Below, one piece after another: positions 1-7,762 of a stretch of 17,130 nt of DNA. The translations under genes were made by a program, and so were the position numbers. The first letter of the stretch is position 1, and each line of letters opens with the position of its first letter. The DNA comes from DAOTVS01 sp034436375 (GTDB lineage: Bacteria; Chloroflexota; Anaerolineae; SpSt-313), in the NCBI GenBank assembly GCA_034436375.1, contig DAOTVS010000298.1, positions 1 through 17,130 on the forward strand, written 5' to 3'. Below the pieces are notes generated by a model that did not search any database, was not told the DNA's origin, and was given only the letters and a program-made list of their open reading frames with translations.

Positions 1-38
1 GGCATGTCCGGCCGCCCCGCGGGGCGGCCGGACATGCC
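1..38. repeat. Perfect 38-bp palindrome at the window edge
   Basis: The first 38 bases form a perfect palindrome with 19-nt arms, starting ggcatgtccggccgccccg. It lies about 160 nt beyond the stop codon of the permease gene, so on the minus strand it could act as a transcript-end hairpin, although no T-tract is visible before the window ends. Its outer part (ggcatgtccg plus flank) recurs near 7619, next to the second copy of a 54-bp repeat, so it looks like one module of a dispersed intergenic element. It may extend past the window start. Confidence 0.8.
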
Positions 39-54
39 TGACCCCTTTCCCGGG

Positions 55-108
55 TTGAGGCCGGGCGGCAGCGTGGCAGAATGGCCGGCTGCAACCCGGG
101 CGGCGGAT
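55..108 (+). repeat. 54-bp dispersed repeat, copy A
   Basis: This stretch begins ttgaggccgggcggcagcg and matches 7651-7704 with only three mismatches. One mismatch (gcag versus gcgg) lies in a short stem (gcag/ctgc) that still pairs as G-U in the other copy, which suggests an RNA or DNA fold. Both copies have the ggcatgtccg module nearby, in opposite orientations. A partial inverted copy (gccgcccggcttgaggcc) follows at about 175-192. No coding function is apparent. Confidence 0.75.
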
Positions 109-200
109 ACGCATCCAGGATGCACCCTCGGCTTTGCCTTGGGTGCTGCCAGGTTAGCCGGGCCCTCTGCTGCGCCGCCCGGCTTGAGGCCTGCAACCGG

Positions 201-2741
201 CTATTCGTAGCGCAGGGCCTGCACGATCTGCAGACGCGCAGCCTGCCGCGCCGGCACCAGGGCAGCCAGCACACCAAAGGTGAGCCCCACGATCACGGCC
301 GAGATGATCCCGGCCAGGGGGAAAGAAAAGGCAACCGGGAACCCCATGACGGCGGTGCCACGGACGATGACATAAGCCAGGTAGAGCCCAGAGACCACAC
401 CGAAAACGGTGCCGAGGGCCGCCAGCAGCACCGCCTCGGAAATCACGATCCGCCGCACCTGCCGCCGTGTGGCGCCGATGGCCCGCAGCATGCCGATCTC
501 ACGCATGCGCTCGATGACCCCAATAGCCAGAGTGTTCAGCAGGGCGATCAGCGAGGGCACGGCCAGCACCGCGAGCACAACGTTCAAGATGCTCGTCATG
601 GCCTGGAGCATGGGCTGGATCTCATCGCGCATCTCCTGGCCGGAGACGAGCCTGAACTGTGGATACTGCGCTGCAATGGCCTGGAGGCGCGGTCCGAGGA
701 CCTGCGGATCGGCCCCGGGCGCCCGCTTGATCTGGATGAAGACATCCTCCGTCTTGTCAAAGTCGGCGCGCAAGTTGGCCTGCGAGATGTAGACAGTGGC
801 AATTTTGGCGTTGTAATAGTCGCCCGCGATGCCCACGACACGATATGTCTTCTCGCCCGCCGGGGTCGCCAGCTGCACCATATCGCCCACCTTGAGCTTC
901 GCCTGGCTGGCGGCGATCCAGTTGACGATCACGCTTCTGCCGGCGGCCAGCTCCTTGTAGACGGTCGCTGGGTTACCCTGGGTCAGGTCCAGGCCCGACA
1001 CCTCGGGGAACACGGCCGGGTCGATGCCCAACACCGAGGTGGTCTGCCCGGCGAGCTCTGTCTGGGCAAAGCGCATGGTGCTGACCGCCGCCACCCCCGG
1101 CAGGGCGCGCAACCTGTCGGCCAGGTCACGGTTGGCGCCCACATCGCTCCCCCACAGGCCAACGGAGGGCGGCACCAGCATATAGTCGCTGCCCAGGCTC
1201 TTCTCTGCCGCGCCCATAACAAAGGTCATCAGGCTGGCGATAGCCCCGCCGGCGGCGATGATGAGCGCCAAACCGACCATGGTGGTGCTGGCGGTAATCG
1301 CAGCCCGCCCGGGCTGGCGCACCATGTTGCCCCGGGCCAGGTCGCCCGTGCCCTCTCGCGCGTAGATCAGGGTCAGCAACCGGCCAAAGATTTGGGCGAT
1401 CGGCCGCACCAGGAGCGGCGCGACGAGGACCAGGCCGACCAACAACAGCACCCCTCCCAGCGCGGTAAGGCTCAGGTCTCCGGAAACCAGGCTCAGTGCA
1501 GCCAGGACCAGCAGTGCGGCGCCAGCGATCGTTCCTTTGTTCAGGGCCGCCCGCTCCACCTCGGCAACACTTGGGCGGAGGGCTTCCAGGGGCGTCACCC
1601 GCGTGGCGCTGAGCGCTGGCAGCAGCCCCGCCAGCAGGGTCACGCCCACGCCCAGGAGCGCCGTCTCCAGCACCAGCCCTGTGCTGATCACCGGCCCGCT
1701 CATCTGAAGGTGCAAATACTGCTGCATCAGTGGCCCCATGGCGGCGATCATCGCGACGCTCAGGAAATAGCCCAGCGCCATCCCTACCAGGGTGCCGATG
1801 ACGCCTTGCAGCAGCCCTTCAGTGAGGATGAGCCCCAGGATCGCGCCCCGACTGGCGCCGATGGCCCGCAGCATACCGATGTCGTGGCGCCGCTCGGCAA
1901 TCACCGTCCGGAAGGTGTTCAGGATGATAAAGCCGCCCATGAAGAGCACCAGAAAGCCCAGTGCGCCAAAGACGGCCTGGCCCATCTGCAGCGCAGCATT
2001 GATCTGCCCGCCGCTGGCCAGCGCCCCCAGTTGATAGTCGGGGCCAATGGCGGCCTCGATGGTCTTCTCGATCGTTTCCCGCTGCTGAGGATCGGTCGTG
2101 TTCAGGTTGGCTTCGACCGTATTGATGCGGGCGGGCATGTCCAACAGCTTTTGCGCCTCAGTCAGGCTCACCAGGACCTCTTCATCGCCCGGCAGGGTGC
2201 GAGCAGGCAACAGGCCAACAATCCGCAGCTTGACTACGCCCTCGGTCGTTGGCAGGCGCAGGGTGTCGCCAACCTGGAGGTGCAGGGCGTCGGCCAGGCT
2301 GGTGGTGATGACAGCCGCATCGCTGTCATCGGGGCTCAGAAAGCGCCCCTGTTGCAGGGCATAGTTGTGTATCTCCTGGGCGGCGTGAGGATCGAGCCCG
2401 ATGAGCGTGAGCGCTCCAATCTGGTTGTCGTGGCCGTAAAAGCCGGCCGGGATGTTGACGGTGCGCTGCAGCGAGCCTGCCGCTGCCCGCACGCCCGGGA
2501 CGGCCTTGACCCGGTTCACCAGCGAAAGCTTGAACGACTCGTCCTGCTTCTGGCGGATGGTCACATCGGCCTGGCCAGAGGCGGCCAGCAGGTTGCCCTG
2601 GAAGGCCGCCAACATGGTCGGCAGTATGGTGTTGGTAGCGAAAATCACCAGCACACCAAACACCACGGCCAGCGTGGTGAGCGTGGTCCTCAGCTTGCGG
2701 CCCAGCAGATAGCGGGCCGCCAACGTGAGTTGCAGGTACAT
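201..2741 (-). CDS. ABC transporter permease, duplicated FtsX/MacB type
   Basis: This 846-residue membrane protein is the permease of an ABC exporter of the MacB/LolCE (type VII) superfamily. Such systems couple ATP hydrolysis to extrusion of, or mechanical work on, substrates outside the membrane. The first membrane segment is at about residues 21-40, followed by a large MacB_PCD-like extracytoplasmic domain (about 45-250). Further segments lie at about 257-280, 304-336, 352-376, 405-445 and 483-508. A second extracytoplasmic domain and a final membrane bundle follow. The coupling motif GMLRAIGAS at about 289-297 recurs near the C-terminus as GMLRAIGAT, showing two fused FtsX units. A GGAG ribosome site lies about 10 nt before the ATG. 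The gene is last in an operon with the membrane-fusion and ATPase genes, 64 nt after the former. The substrate cannot be told; peptide, lipid or antibiotic efflux are all possible. Confidence 0.9.
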   Translation of the reverse strand: MYLQLTLAARYLLGRKLRTTLTTLAVVFGVLVIFATNTILPTMLAAFQGNLLAASGQADVTIRQKQDESFKLSLVNRVKAVPGVRAAAGSLQRTVNIPAGFYGHDNQIGALTLIGLDPHAAQEIHNYALQQGRFLSPDDSDAAVITTSLADALHLQVGDTLRLPTTEGVVKLRIVGLLPARTLPGDEEVLVSLTEAQKLLDMPARINTVEANLNTTDPQQRETIEKTIEAAIGPDYQLGALASGGQINAALQMGQAVFGALGFLVLFMGGFIILNTFRTVIAERRHDIGMLRAIGASRGAILGLILTEGLLQGVIGTLVGMALGYFLSVAMIAAMGPLMQQYLHLQMSGPVISTGLVLETALLGVGVTLLAGLLPALSATRVTPLEALRPSVAEVERAALNKGTIAGAALLVLAALSLVSGDLSLTALGGVLLLVGLVLVAPLLVRPIAQIFGRLLTLIYAREGTGDLARGNMVRQPGRAAITASTTMVGLALIIAAGGAIASLMTFVMGAAEKSLGSDYMLVPPSVGLWGSDVGANRDLADRLRALPGVAAVSTMRFAQTELAGQTTSVLGIDPAVFPEVSGLDLTQGNPATVYKELAAGRSVIVNWIAASQAKLKVGDMVQLATPAGEKTYRVVGIAGDYYNAKIATVYISQANLRADFDKTEDVFIQIKRAPGADPQVLGPRLQAIAAQYPQFRLVSGQEMRDEIQPMLQAMTSILNVVLAVLAVPSLIALLNTLAIGVIERMREIGMLRAIGATRRQVRRIVISEAVLLAALGTVFGVVSGLYLAYVIVRGTAVMGFPVAFSFPLAGIISAVIVGLTFGVLAALVPARQAARLQIVQALRYE

Positions 2742-2805
2742 ACGAGAACTCTCCGTCCTGATACCTTGCCAGCAGGCTTCTCGGGCTCACGCGAGCTCCA
2801 ACCAG

Positions 2806-3951
2806 CTATCCCTTTGGCTCGATCGTCACCTTGGCGGTCATATTCCAGCGCAGGCGCGGGTCCTGCTTGTCCAGCTGGATGACCAGGGTGTAGACAATAT
2901 CCCCCAGGTGATCCTCGCCGTAGCCCCGAATGTGCGCGACGTGCCCCGGCAGGTCCAGGTCTGGGATGGCGTCCAGGGTCACATGGACCGGGTCCCCTTC
3001 GTGGATGCTGACGATGTTGAGCTCGGTGAGGTTGGTTGTCTCCACCTGCCAGGCTGTCGTATCGGCCAGGCGCATGACGGGCGCGCCCGGCGCCACATAC
3101 TGGCCTGCCTGCACGTCGAGGGTGGTGACGGTGCCGGAAAACGGCGCCGTCAGCCGGGCCGATTTGAGCTGCGCCGCCGCCAGGTCGCGCGCGGCTTGCG
3201 CTACGTCAACGGCGGCCTGTGCGCTGGCCAGCTCGGCGGCTGATGGCTGCAATTGAGCCAACTGGCTCTTGGCATTTTCTATGGCGGCCAGGGCCTGCTG
3301 CAACTGCGCCGCAGAGGGCTTGGTCCGGGCGTCGTAGATGGCCTGCGCCTTTTCATAGTCCAGCGTGGCCAGCTGCAGCTGCGCCCGCTGCGGCGTCGCC
3401 CCGTTGCCCGGGTAAGAGTCCCCGCCGATGCGGTCATAGGCGGCCTGAGCCTGCCCCAAAAGGGCCCTGGTCTTTTCGACATCGGCGCGCAGGGCGGCGA
3501 TGTCGTCGGCGCTGGGATGCTGCAGGCTATCGTAGGCTGCCTGGGCGGCGGCGAGGTTCTGCTCGGCAGCGGCGCGCTCCTCCGCCGTAGGCCCCTGCTT
3601 GAGCTCTTGCAGTTTGGCCCGAGCCGCGGCCAGGTTGGCCTCGGCCTGGGTCAGCTGTAGCTCAAGCGTCTGCGTGTCGAGCTGGGCCAATAACTGGCCC
3701 GCGGCGACCTCATCGCCCAGGGCGACCGGCGCCTGGGTCACTACCCCGCCGAGGGGGAAGCTGAGGGCTACACCCCGCACAGGCACGACCTTGCCGTCTG
3801 CCACAATCTGGTCGGAAGCCGGCGCGAGCGCCGTCGGCCCCGGCGTGGCTGCCGCTTGCGGGGCGGCCTTGAGGCTGCACCCAACGCTCAGAAGCAACAC
3901 ACCGGCCATCAAGGCCAGGGAAACAATGACTGAAAGCTTACGACGCATCAT
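2806..3951 (-). CDS. HlyD/MacA-type membrane-fusion lipoprotein of the ABC exporter
   Basis: This periplasmic-adaptor-like (RND/HlyD family) subunit probably links the permease to the outside. With the start at 3951 the protein has 381 residues and a signal peptide ending LLLSVGC, a near-lipobox with Cys25 as the candidate lipidated residue. One half of a biotinyl-lipoyl domain follows (about 55-95, PLGGVVTQAPVALGDEVAAG). Next comes a long Ala/Gln/Leu-rich coiled coil (about 95-275), then the second lipoyl half (TAPFSGTVTTLDVQAGQYV) and a beta-barrel region. The reading frame is open further upstream to 4044, but GGAGGG lies 5 nt before the ATG at 3951 and the signal peptide starts there, so the shorter form is preferred. 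A MacA-like adaptor also occurs in monoderm bacteria, so it does not prove an outer membrane. Confidence 0.88.
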   Translation of the reverse strand: MMRRKLSVIVSLALMAGVLLLSVGCSLKAAPQAAATPGPTALAPASDQIVADGKVVPVRGVALSFPLGGVVTQAPVALGDEVAAGQLLAQLDTQTLELQLTQAEANLAAARAKLQELKQGPTAEERAAAEQNLAAAQAAYDSLQHPSADDIAALRADVEKTRALLGQAQAAYDRIGGDSYPGNGATPQRAQLQLATLDYEKAQAIYDARTKPSAAQLQQALAAIENAKSQLAQLQPSAAELASAQAAVDVAQAARDLAAAQLKSARLTAPFSGTVTTLDVQAGQYVAPGAPVMRLADTTAWQVETTNLTELNIVSIHEGDPVHVTLDAIPDLDLPGHVAHIRGYGEDHLGDIVYTLVIQLDKQDPRLRWNMTAKVTIEPKG

Positions 3952-4048
3952 GATGACCCTCCGGGGCTTGCCAGACCAAACCTGGGTAACACGCGCCATG
4001 GGCGCGTCTCTACGATGATGATTGCCAGACTGTGCGGCCCCCACGCTC

Positions 4049-4789
4049 TCAGCTATTCGCCTTGAGACGGCCGTTCACCCAATCAGTATTCTCTGCTCTC
4101 TGCGCGCCCAGGCGCGTCTCTTCCACAATACTGCCATCACGCAGGAAAACGATGCGGTCGGCATAGGCTGCGATACGCGGATCATGGGTCACCATGATGA
4201 CGGCCCGCCCCCATTCGTCAGCCACCTGGCGCAACAGGGCCGCAATCTCATCCGAAGCTCGCCAGTCGAGGTTGCCGGTAGGCTCATCAGCCAGGATGAG
4301 CGCTGGCTCGGCTACCAGGGCACGGGCGATCGCTACCCGCTGCTGCTGCCCGCCAGAGAGCTGATCGGGCCGGCTCATGAGCCGCTCGCCCAGCCCAACC
4401 CTGCCCAGCCATTCCCGCGCTTTGTCTTTGGCCACGGCGGGGCGGGCGCCATCGAGGGTCAGCGGCAGGGCCGTGTTCTCGAGAGCATTGAGCACCGGAA
4501 TCAGATTATAGGATTGGAAGATAAAGCCGATCTGCCGGCGGCGCATCGCGGCCAGCTCATCATCCTTGAGCTCAGCCAGCGATTGCCCGGCGATGATAAC
4601 ACGGCCCTCTGTCGGCTGGTCCAGCCCACCGAGCAGGTGCAGCAGCGTTGACTTGCCGCAGCCGCTGGGGCCCATCACCGCCACAAACTCACCCGCCGTC
4701 ACACGCAAATCGACGTGATCGAGGGCGGTGACGGCCGTCTCACCCTGCCCGTAGATTTTGGTCAGCTTTTCCGTTTCGATCAGGGACAT
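4049..4789 (-). CDS. ABC exporter ATP-binding subunit, LolD/MacB family
   Basis: This 246-residue cytoplasmic ATPase drives the exporter encoded downstream. All key motifs are present: Walker A GPSGCGKST at 40-48, Q-loop Gln92, signature LSGGQQQ at 144-150, Walker B LILADE with catalytic Glu169, the D-loop after TGNLD, and switch His202. The sequence FIFQSYNLIPVLNALENTAL is typical of the LolD/MacB branch. An AGGAG ribosome site lies 5-6 nt before the ATG. The gene follows the PadR stop codon by only 12 nt, so repressor and pump are co-transcribed. The C-terminus is slightly longer than the minimal fold (about residues 225-246) and has no recognised domain. Confidence 0.93.
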   Translation of the reverse strand: MSLIETEKLTKIYGQGETAVTALDHVDLRVTAGEFVAVMGPSGCGKSTLLHLLGGLDQPTEGRVIIAGQSLAELKDDELAAMRRRQIGFIFQSYNLIPVLNALENTALPLTLDGARPAVAKDKAREWLGRVGLGERLMSRPDQLSGGQQQRVAIARALVAEPALILADEPTGNLDWRASDEIAALLRQVADEWGRAVIMVTHDPRIAAYADRIVFLRDGSIVEETRLGAQRAENTDWVNGRLKANS

Positions 4790-4801
4790 GGAAACTCCTA
4801 A

Positions 4802-5389
4802 TCACGACTGGGTTTTCCGCGGCCGGCCCCTGGGCCTGGCCTGCGGCTCGGGCAGAGGTTGACGTTGCACCTCAGCCAACCGGGCCTCGGTAATATCCAA
4901 CCAGCGCAGATCGGCTTCCAGGTGCATCTCTGCCTTGCTGAGCAAGAGTATCCTGGCCAGCTCGGTCTTGGGGTCCAATCTGTTGCGTTGCGCCATGACA
5001 GCATGGAGCTCGCGGTAGAGCTGGGAGCGCTGGATGTGAATCACCTGCCGCGGATCGGCTTCGCCCGAGATGAGGCAAAGCATGAGCTTGATGAAAAACT
5101 CGTCGCGCTGATGGTCACGCTCCACACCGCAGGTGAACCACTCCTGCAACGCTGCGCGGCCGGCGGGGGTGATAGCGTACACCCGCTTCTCGGGACCGGA
5201 CTCTTGCTCGATTGCCTCAACGATCACCAGCCTGGCCTGCGCCAGCCGTTCCAGGGTGGTGTAGACCTGGGCCGGTTTCACATCCCAGTTCTGCTCTCCG
5301 CCCACGATGGCCTCAAAGGCCGCCCGCAGCTCATAACCATGCCGGGGGCGCCGCGCCAACAACCCCAACAACGCATGCCGGACGGACAT
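4802..5389 (-). CDS. PadR-family transcriptional repressor with an AT-hook-like tail
   Basis: This 195-residue regulator has an N-terminal winged helix (about 5-80, with HALLGLLARRPRHGYEL and the wing PEKRVYAITPAGRAAL) characteristic of PadR proteins. A helical C-terminal dimerisation region (Vir_act_alpha_C type) spans about 85-180. PadR proteins next to ABC exporters usually repress the operon and release DNA when the exported compound binds; here that role is inferred from position. The last residues, RPRGRPRKTQ, resemble an AT-hook (GRP core) and are an unusual addition. GAGGGG lies 3 nt before the ATG. The gene leads the operon and is served by the promoter at 5528-5556, with a leader of about 130 nt. 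Confidence 0.9.
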   Translation of the reverse strand: MSVRHALLGLLARRPRHGYELRAAFEAIVGGEQNWDVKPAQVYTTLERLAQARLVIVEAIEQESGPEKRVYAITPAGRAALQEWFTCGVERDHQRDEFFIKLMLCLISGEADPRQVIHIQRSQLYRELHAVMAQRNRLDPKTELARILLLSKAEMHLEADLRWLDITEARLAEVQRQPLPEPQARPRGRPRKTQS

Positions 5390-5452
5390 CAGCCCCTCAC
5401 AGCTCCGGTTATTGCCCCAGGCTCATCTGGCATGTGCCACTCCTCCTAGGGT

Positions 5453-5479
5453 CGTCCGGCTCTTGCAGGCCGGCGGACG
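5453..5479 (-). promoter_or_regulatory. Inverted repeat in the leader of the padR-exporter operon
   Basis: The arms cgtccg (5453-5458) and cggacg (5474-5479) enclose a second nested pairing (ccggc/gccgg). The repeat sits between the promoter and the padR start, about 65-90 nt before the ATG. It could be a repressor operator or an mRNA hairpin. No function is shown by sequence alone. Confidence 0.4.
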
Positions 5480-5527
5480 GGAATCGGCTTGTGCAGAAGG
5501 TCTGGCAAGCGCCAGCCTTCTTGCTAA

Positions 5528-5556
5528 AATATACGACCAGTTACTAGATTTGTCAA
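5528..5556 (-). promoter_or_regulatory. Sigma70-type promoter of the padR-ABC operon
   Basis: On the minus strand, TTGACA (5551-5556) is followed by a 17-nt spacer and TATATT (5528-5533). Box match and spacing are near-consensus. The predicted transcript start is near 5521, about 130 nt before padR. The spacer contains AGTTACT, a short near-palindrome that might be part of a PadR operator, but this is weak. Confidence 0.8.
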
Positions 5557-5644
5557 AAGCGAGGGCGCTGCCCACTCTCCATTTGCGGGGTATGCCACCA
5601 CTCTTGCAGGCAGGTCTGGGCGCCCGTTACGTCAGGGCAAGTCA

Positions 5645-5808
5645 CTTCCCGCACTGGTTCTGGTGGGCGCTAGAGGCTGACGAGATACCAGGCTGCCAGC
5701 CACGTCAAAGCCAGTGCGGGAAGCCACTGGTCGCTTTGCACAGAAATCCGCACACTCTCGCCGTGCAGGCCCCCTCGGGCCGCCAGGGGCGTGCGGATTT
5801 CTGTGCAA
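5645..5808 (-). repeat. Nested inverted repeats downstream of the radical SAM gene
   Basis: The stretch 5557-5813 has no gene. It holds a perfect 18-bp inverted repeat, ttgcacagaaatccgcac (5736-5753) with gtgcggatttctgtgcaa (5791-5808), around a 37-nt loop. A second pair is cttcccgcactgg (5645-5657) with ccagtgcgggaag (5711-5723). The inner hairpin begins 6 nt after the radical SAM stop codon and may end its transcript, although no T-run follows. The double arrangement looks more like a small repeat element than a simple terminator. Confidence 0.75.
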
Positions 5809-5813
5809 TCGCA

Positions 5814-7268
5814 CTAGCGGGGCGAAGGGTCGTGGTAGCGGCGCCAGAGAGGGGAGGAGAGTTCCTCATAGGCGGCGTCGTAGCGGTCGAGGCCCCGGGC
5901 ATACTCGGGGTCGAGGAGCGCCGCGCGGGCATTGCCGTCGGTAGGGTCGGGCTCGTGCCGGGCCAGCAGGCGGCGCAGTTCGGCATGATGGTCGCGCATG
6001 GGGCAAGGCGCCAACCAGTTGCCGTCTCGGGCGGCATAATCGCGCTGCCACTGGCGAATGCCGGCAAAGAATGGGTCCGCCCAGATGTCGTTCAGCGTAC
6101 CGCCCTGCTCATACACGTGCTTGATGTTCACCGGTGAGTAGGGCAGGAATACACAGGGGCTCACGGCGCCGTTCCAATCGATAGACATATAGCCGCCGCC
6201 GTTGTAACGCCCAGCCGAGAGACACCCATCGGACACAGTGCCATGGTTCCAGAAATCGGCCAGCAGGATGCGACGCTGACGGACGATCTCCCACGAGCGA
6301 CGCCACATCCAGGCGCGCTGCTCGGGGGTGGGCATCAGGTCCAGGGTGAACGCACGCCCGATGGGCATATAGTGGAAGATCCAGCCAAAGAGGGCGCCCT
6401 GCTTCTCGAACAGGAAGCTGATCAAATCATCCGCCAGGATCTCTTCTGCATTGTGGCGCGTGGCCGTGAGCGAAACACCGAACACCACGCCAGCGCGACG
6501 CAGTGCCGCCATGGCTGCCAGCACCCGGTCGAACACACCGGGCCCGCGCCGCGCGTCGGTACGCTCGCGCCAGCCCTCAAGAGAAATGGCCGGCATCAGG
6601 TTCCCCACGCGGGCCAGCCGCGCCGCCAAGGCGTTATCAATGAGCGTGCCGTTGGTATACATCATAAAGTAGCAGTCGGGGTGCCGCATCGCCATATCCA
6701 GCAGGTCGCGCCCGCCAGAGCGATAAGCCAGGGGCTCGCCCCCGCTGATGACAATGAAGCGCGCCCCCCAGAGGGTCCTGGCCTCGTCAATGATGCGGTC
6801 AAAGACCTCCCATTCCAGCTTCTCCGTTGTCGCGCCCGAGTCGGCATAGCAGCCGACGCAGCGCAGGTTGCACGTCTTGGTGGGGCTGATCAGGAGAAAG
6901 CCAGGGGGGTTGGTGCCGTACTGCGCATGGAAGCGGTTGACGGCGGTGTGATCGCCCCGCTCGAGCAGCACGCTCTGCAGCAGGACCTGGATGAGGCCGT
7001 GCAGCGCACTCGATGCCAGATTGCATTCAGTGAGCGCGCGCTCGATGGTACTTACCACTGCCAAAGACATGGCTACACGGTCGTCAACGGTGCCCGGGGG
7101 AAGTAGCCTGCCATCAGAGATTTGCGCCGGGTTGGAGCGCAACCAGGCCTCGACCCGGCTAACAGCCAGGCGGCGGAGCGGGCGGATGCGAGCGAGCCGT
7201 GGGCCGGCATGCGCCAACAGCGCTGTGGCGGCATGTAGAGCTGTTCTCTGCACTGAGTACGTGACCAT
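5814..7268 (-). CDS. Radical SAM protein with SPASM/Twitch-like C-terminus
   Basis: This 484-residue enzyme should cleave S-adenosylmethionine using a [4Fe-4S] cluster held by CxxxCxxC at Cys133, Cys137 and Cys140, inside TKTCNLRCVGCYADSG. The SAM-binding GGEP motif is at 176-179. In the C-terminal part Cys349, Cys372 and Cys422 (GCLSAG, SPCVFLP, APCPMRDHH) could hold an auxiliary iron-sulfur cluster, as in SPASM/Twitch proteins that modify peptides or carry out dehydrogenations. About 120 residues precede the radical SAM core, with no recognised domain. GGAGG lies 6 nt before the ATG. No precursor peptide, partner enzyme or transporter is adjacent on the same strand, so the substrate is unknown. 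Confidence 0.88.
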   Translation of the reverse strand: MVTYSVQRTALHAATALLAHAGPRLARIRPLRRLAVSRVEAWLRSNPAQISDGRLLPPGTVDDRVAMSLAVVSTIERALTECNLASSALHGLIQVLLQSVLLERGDHTAVNRFHAQYGTNPPGFLLISPTKTCNLRCVGCYADSGATTEKLEWEVFDRIIDEARTLWGARFIVISGGEPLAYRSGGRDLLDMAMRHPDCYFMMYTNGTLIDNALAARLARVGNLMPAISLEGWRERTDARRGPGVFDRVLAAMAALRRAGVVFGVSLTATRHNAEEILADDLISFLFEKQGALFGWIFHYMPIGRAFTLDLMPTPEQRAWMWRRSWEIVRQRRILLADFWNHGTVSDGCLSAGRYNGGGYMSIDWNGAVSPCVFLPYSPVNIKHVYEQGGTLNDIWADPFFAGIRQWQRDYAARDGNWLAPCPMRDHHAELRRLLARHEPDPTDGNARAALLDPEYARGLDRYDAAYEELSSPLWRRYHDPSPR

Positions 7269-7455
7269 CTCTCACCTCCGCAGCAGACCCTATGATCCGT
7301 TGCCATGCCTTGCCATGCGTATAGCCAGACAGTCAGCGGACCTGCAGTAAAGCACTGATGATCGCTCTGCCATAGAGCCGGCTTTATGGCGCTGGGATAG
7401 ATAGAGCCTGTGGCCGCAGACGATGTAAGTTATGGGAAAACCGTTCCATACTTTA

Positions 7456-7484
7456 TATGTACAACGGGTTATCGGGTTTGTCAA
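7456..7484 (-). promoter_or_regulatory. Sigma70-type promoter of the radical SAM gene
   Basis: On the minus strand, TTGACA (7479-7484) is followed by a 17-nt spacer and TACATA (7456-7461). The predicted start near 7449 leaves a leader of about 180 nt before the ATG at 7268. That leader contains a small direct repeat (ttgccatgc twice, 7301-7318). No riboswitch was recognised. Confidence 0.75.
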
Positions 7485-7650
7485 CGTGGTGTGACTAGAG
7501 GCTTGCCTCCAAGATACACCAGCCAGTTCACGGCCAATAGCCTGCATCAGGGGCGCTCTGCCCTGGCGACCGGACTCTACGCTTCGCGCTACCCCGGTAC
7601 AGGGCCTTTGGGGGTCAGGCATGTCCGCCCCCCCTCGTATCATATGTGTG

Positions 7651-7704
7651 TTGAGGCCGGGCGGCAGCGTGGCGGAATGGCTGGCTGCAACGCGGGCGGC
7701 GGAT
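7651..7704 (+). repeat. 54-bp dispersed repeat, copy B
   Basis: This is the second copy of the element at 55-108, with 51 of 54 positions identical. It is preceded by the gggtcaggcatgtccg module (7615-7630), which is inverted relative to the left-hand copy. It ends 25 nt before the -10 box of the methyltransferase gene, so it may supply or displace upstream promoter sequence. The rest of 7485-7650 shows no gene. Confidence 0.75.
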
Positions 7705-7728
7705 TTCGTGTTCCCAATCACCCTGAGG

Positions 7729-7734
7729 TATAAT
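7729..7734 (+). promoter_or_regulatory. Candidate -10 box for the methyltransferase gene
   Basis: A perfect TATAAT lies 28 nt before the TTG start, leaving a leader of roughly 20 nt. No good -35 box is seen at 16-19 nt spacing (tcgtgt at 17 nt is poor), so the promoter is weak or depends on an activator. Confidence 0.5.
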
Positions 7735-7762
7735 TGCATCCAAGTAGAGAGGGAGGCTTGCT

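Noticed and set aside
66..96. A tRNA-Leu or tRNA-Ser gene suggested by gtggcagaatggc in the 54-bp repeat
   Set aside because: Only a D-arm-like portion pairs. No anticodon arm, T arm or acceptor 3' strand could be found in either copy.
81..2882. A 933-codon open frame on the plus strand opposite the permease
   Set aside because: It is the antisense shadow of a clear ABC permease in GC-rich DNA. Its translation is rich in His, Gln, Asp and Arg, with no domain and no ribosome site.
7269..7650. A small peptide gene serving the radical SAM enzyme
   Set aside because: No short frame with a ribosome site and a plausible leader-core pattern was convincing. The region holds the promoter and repeat modules.
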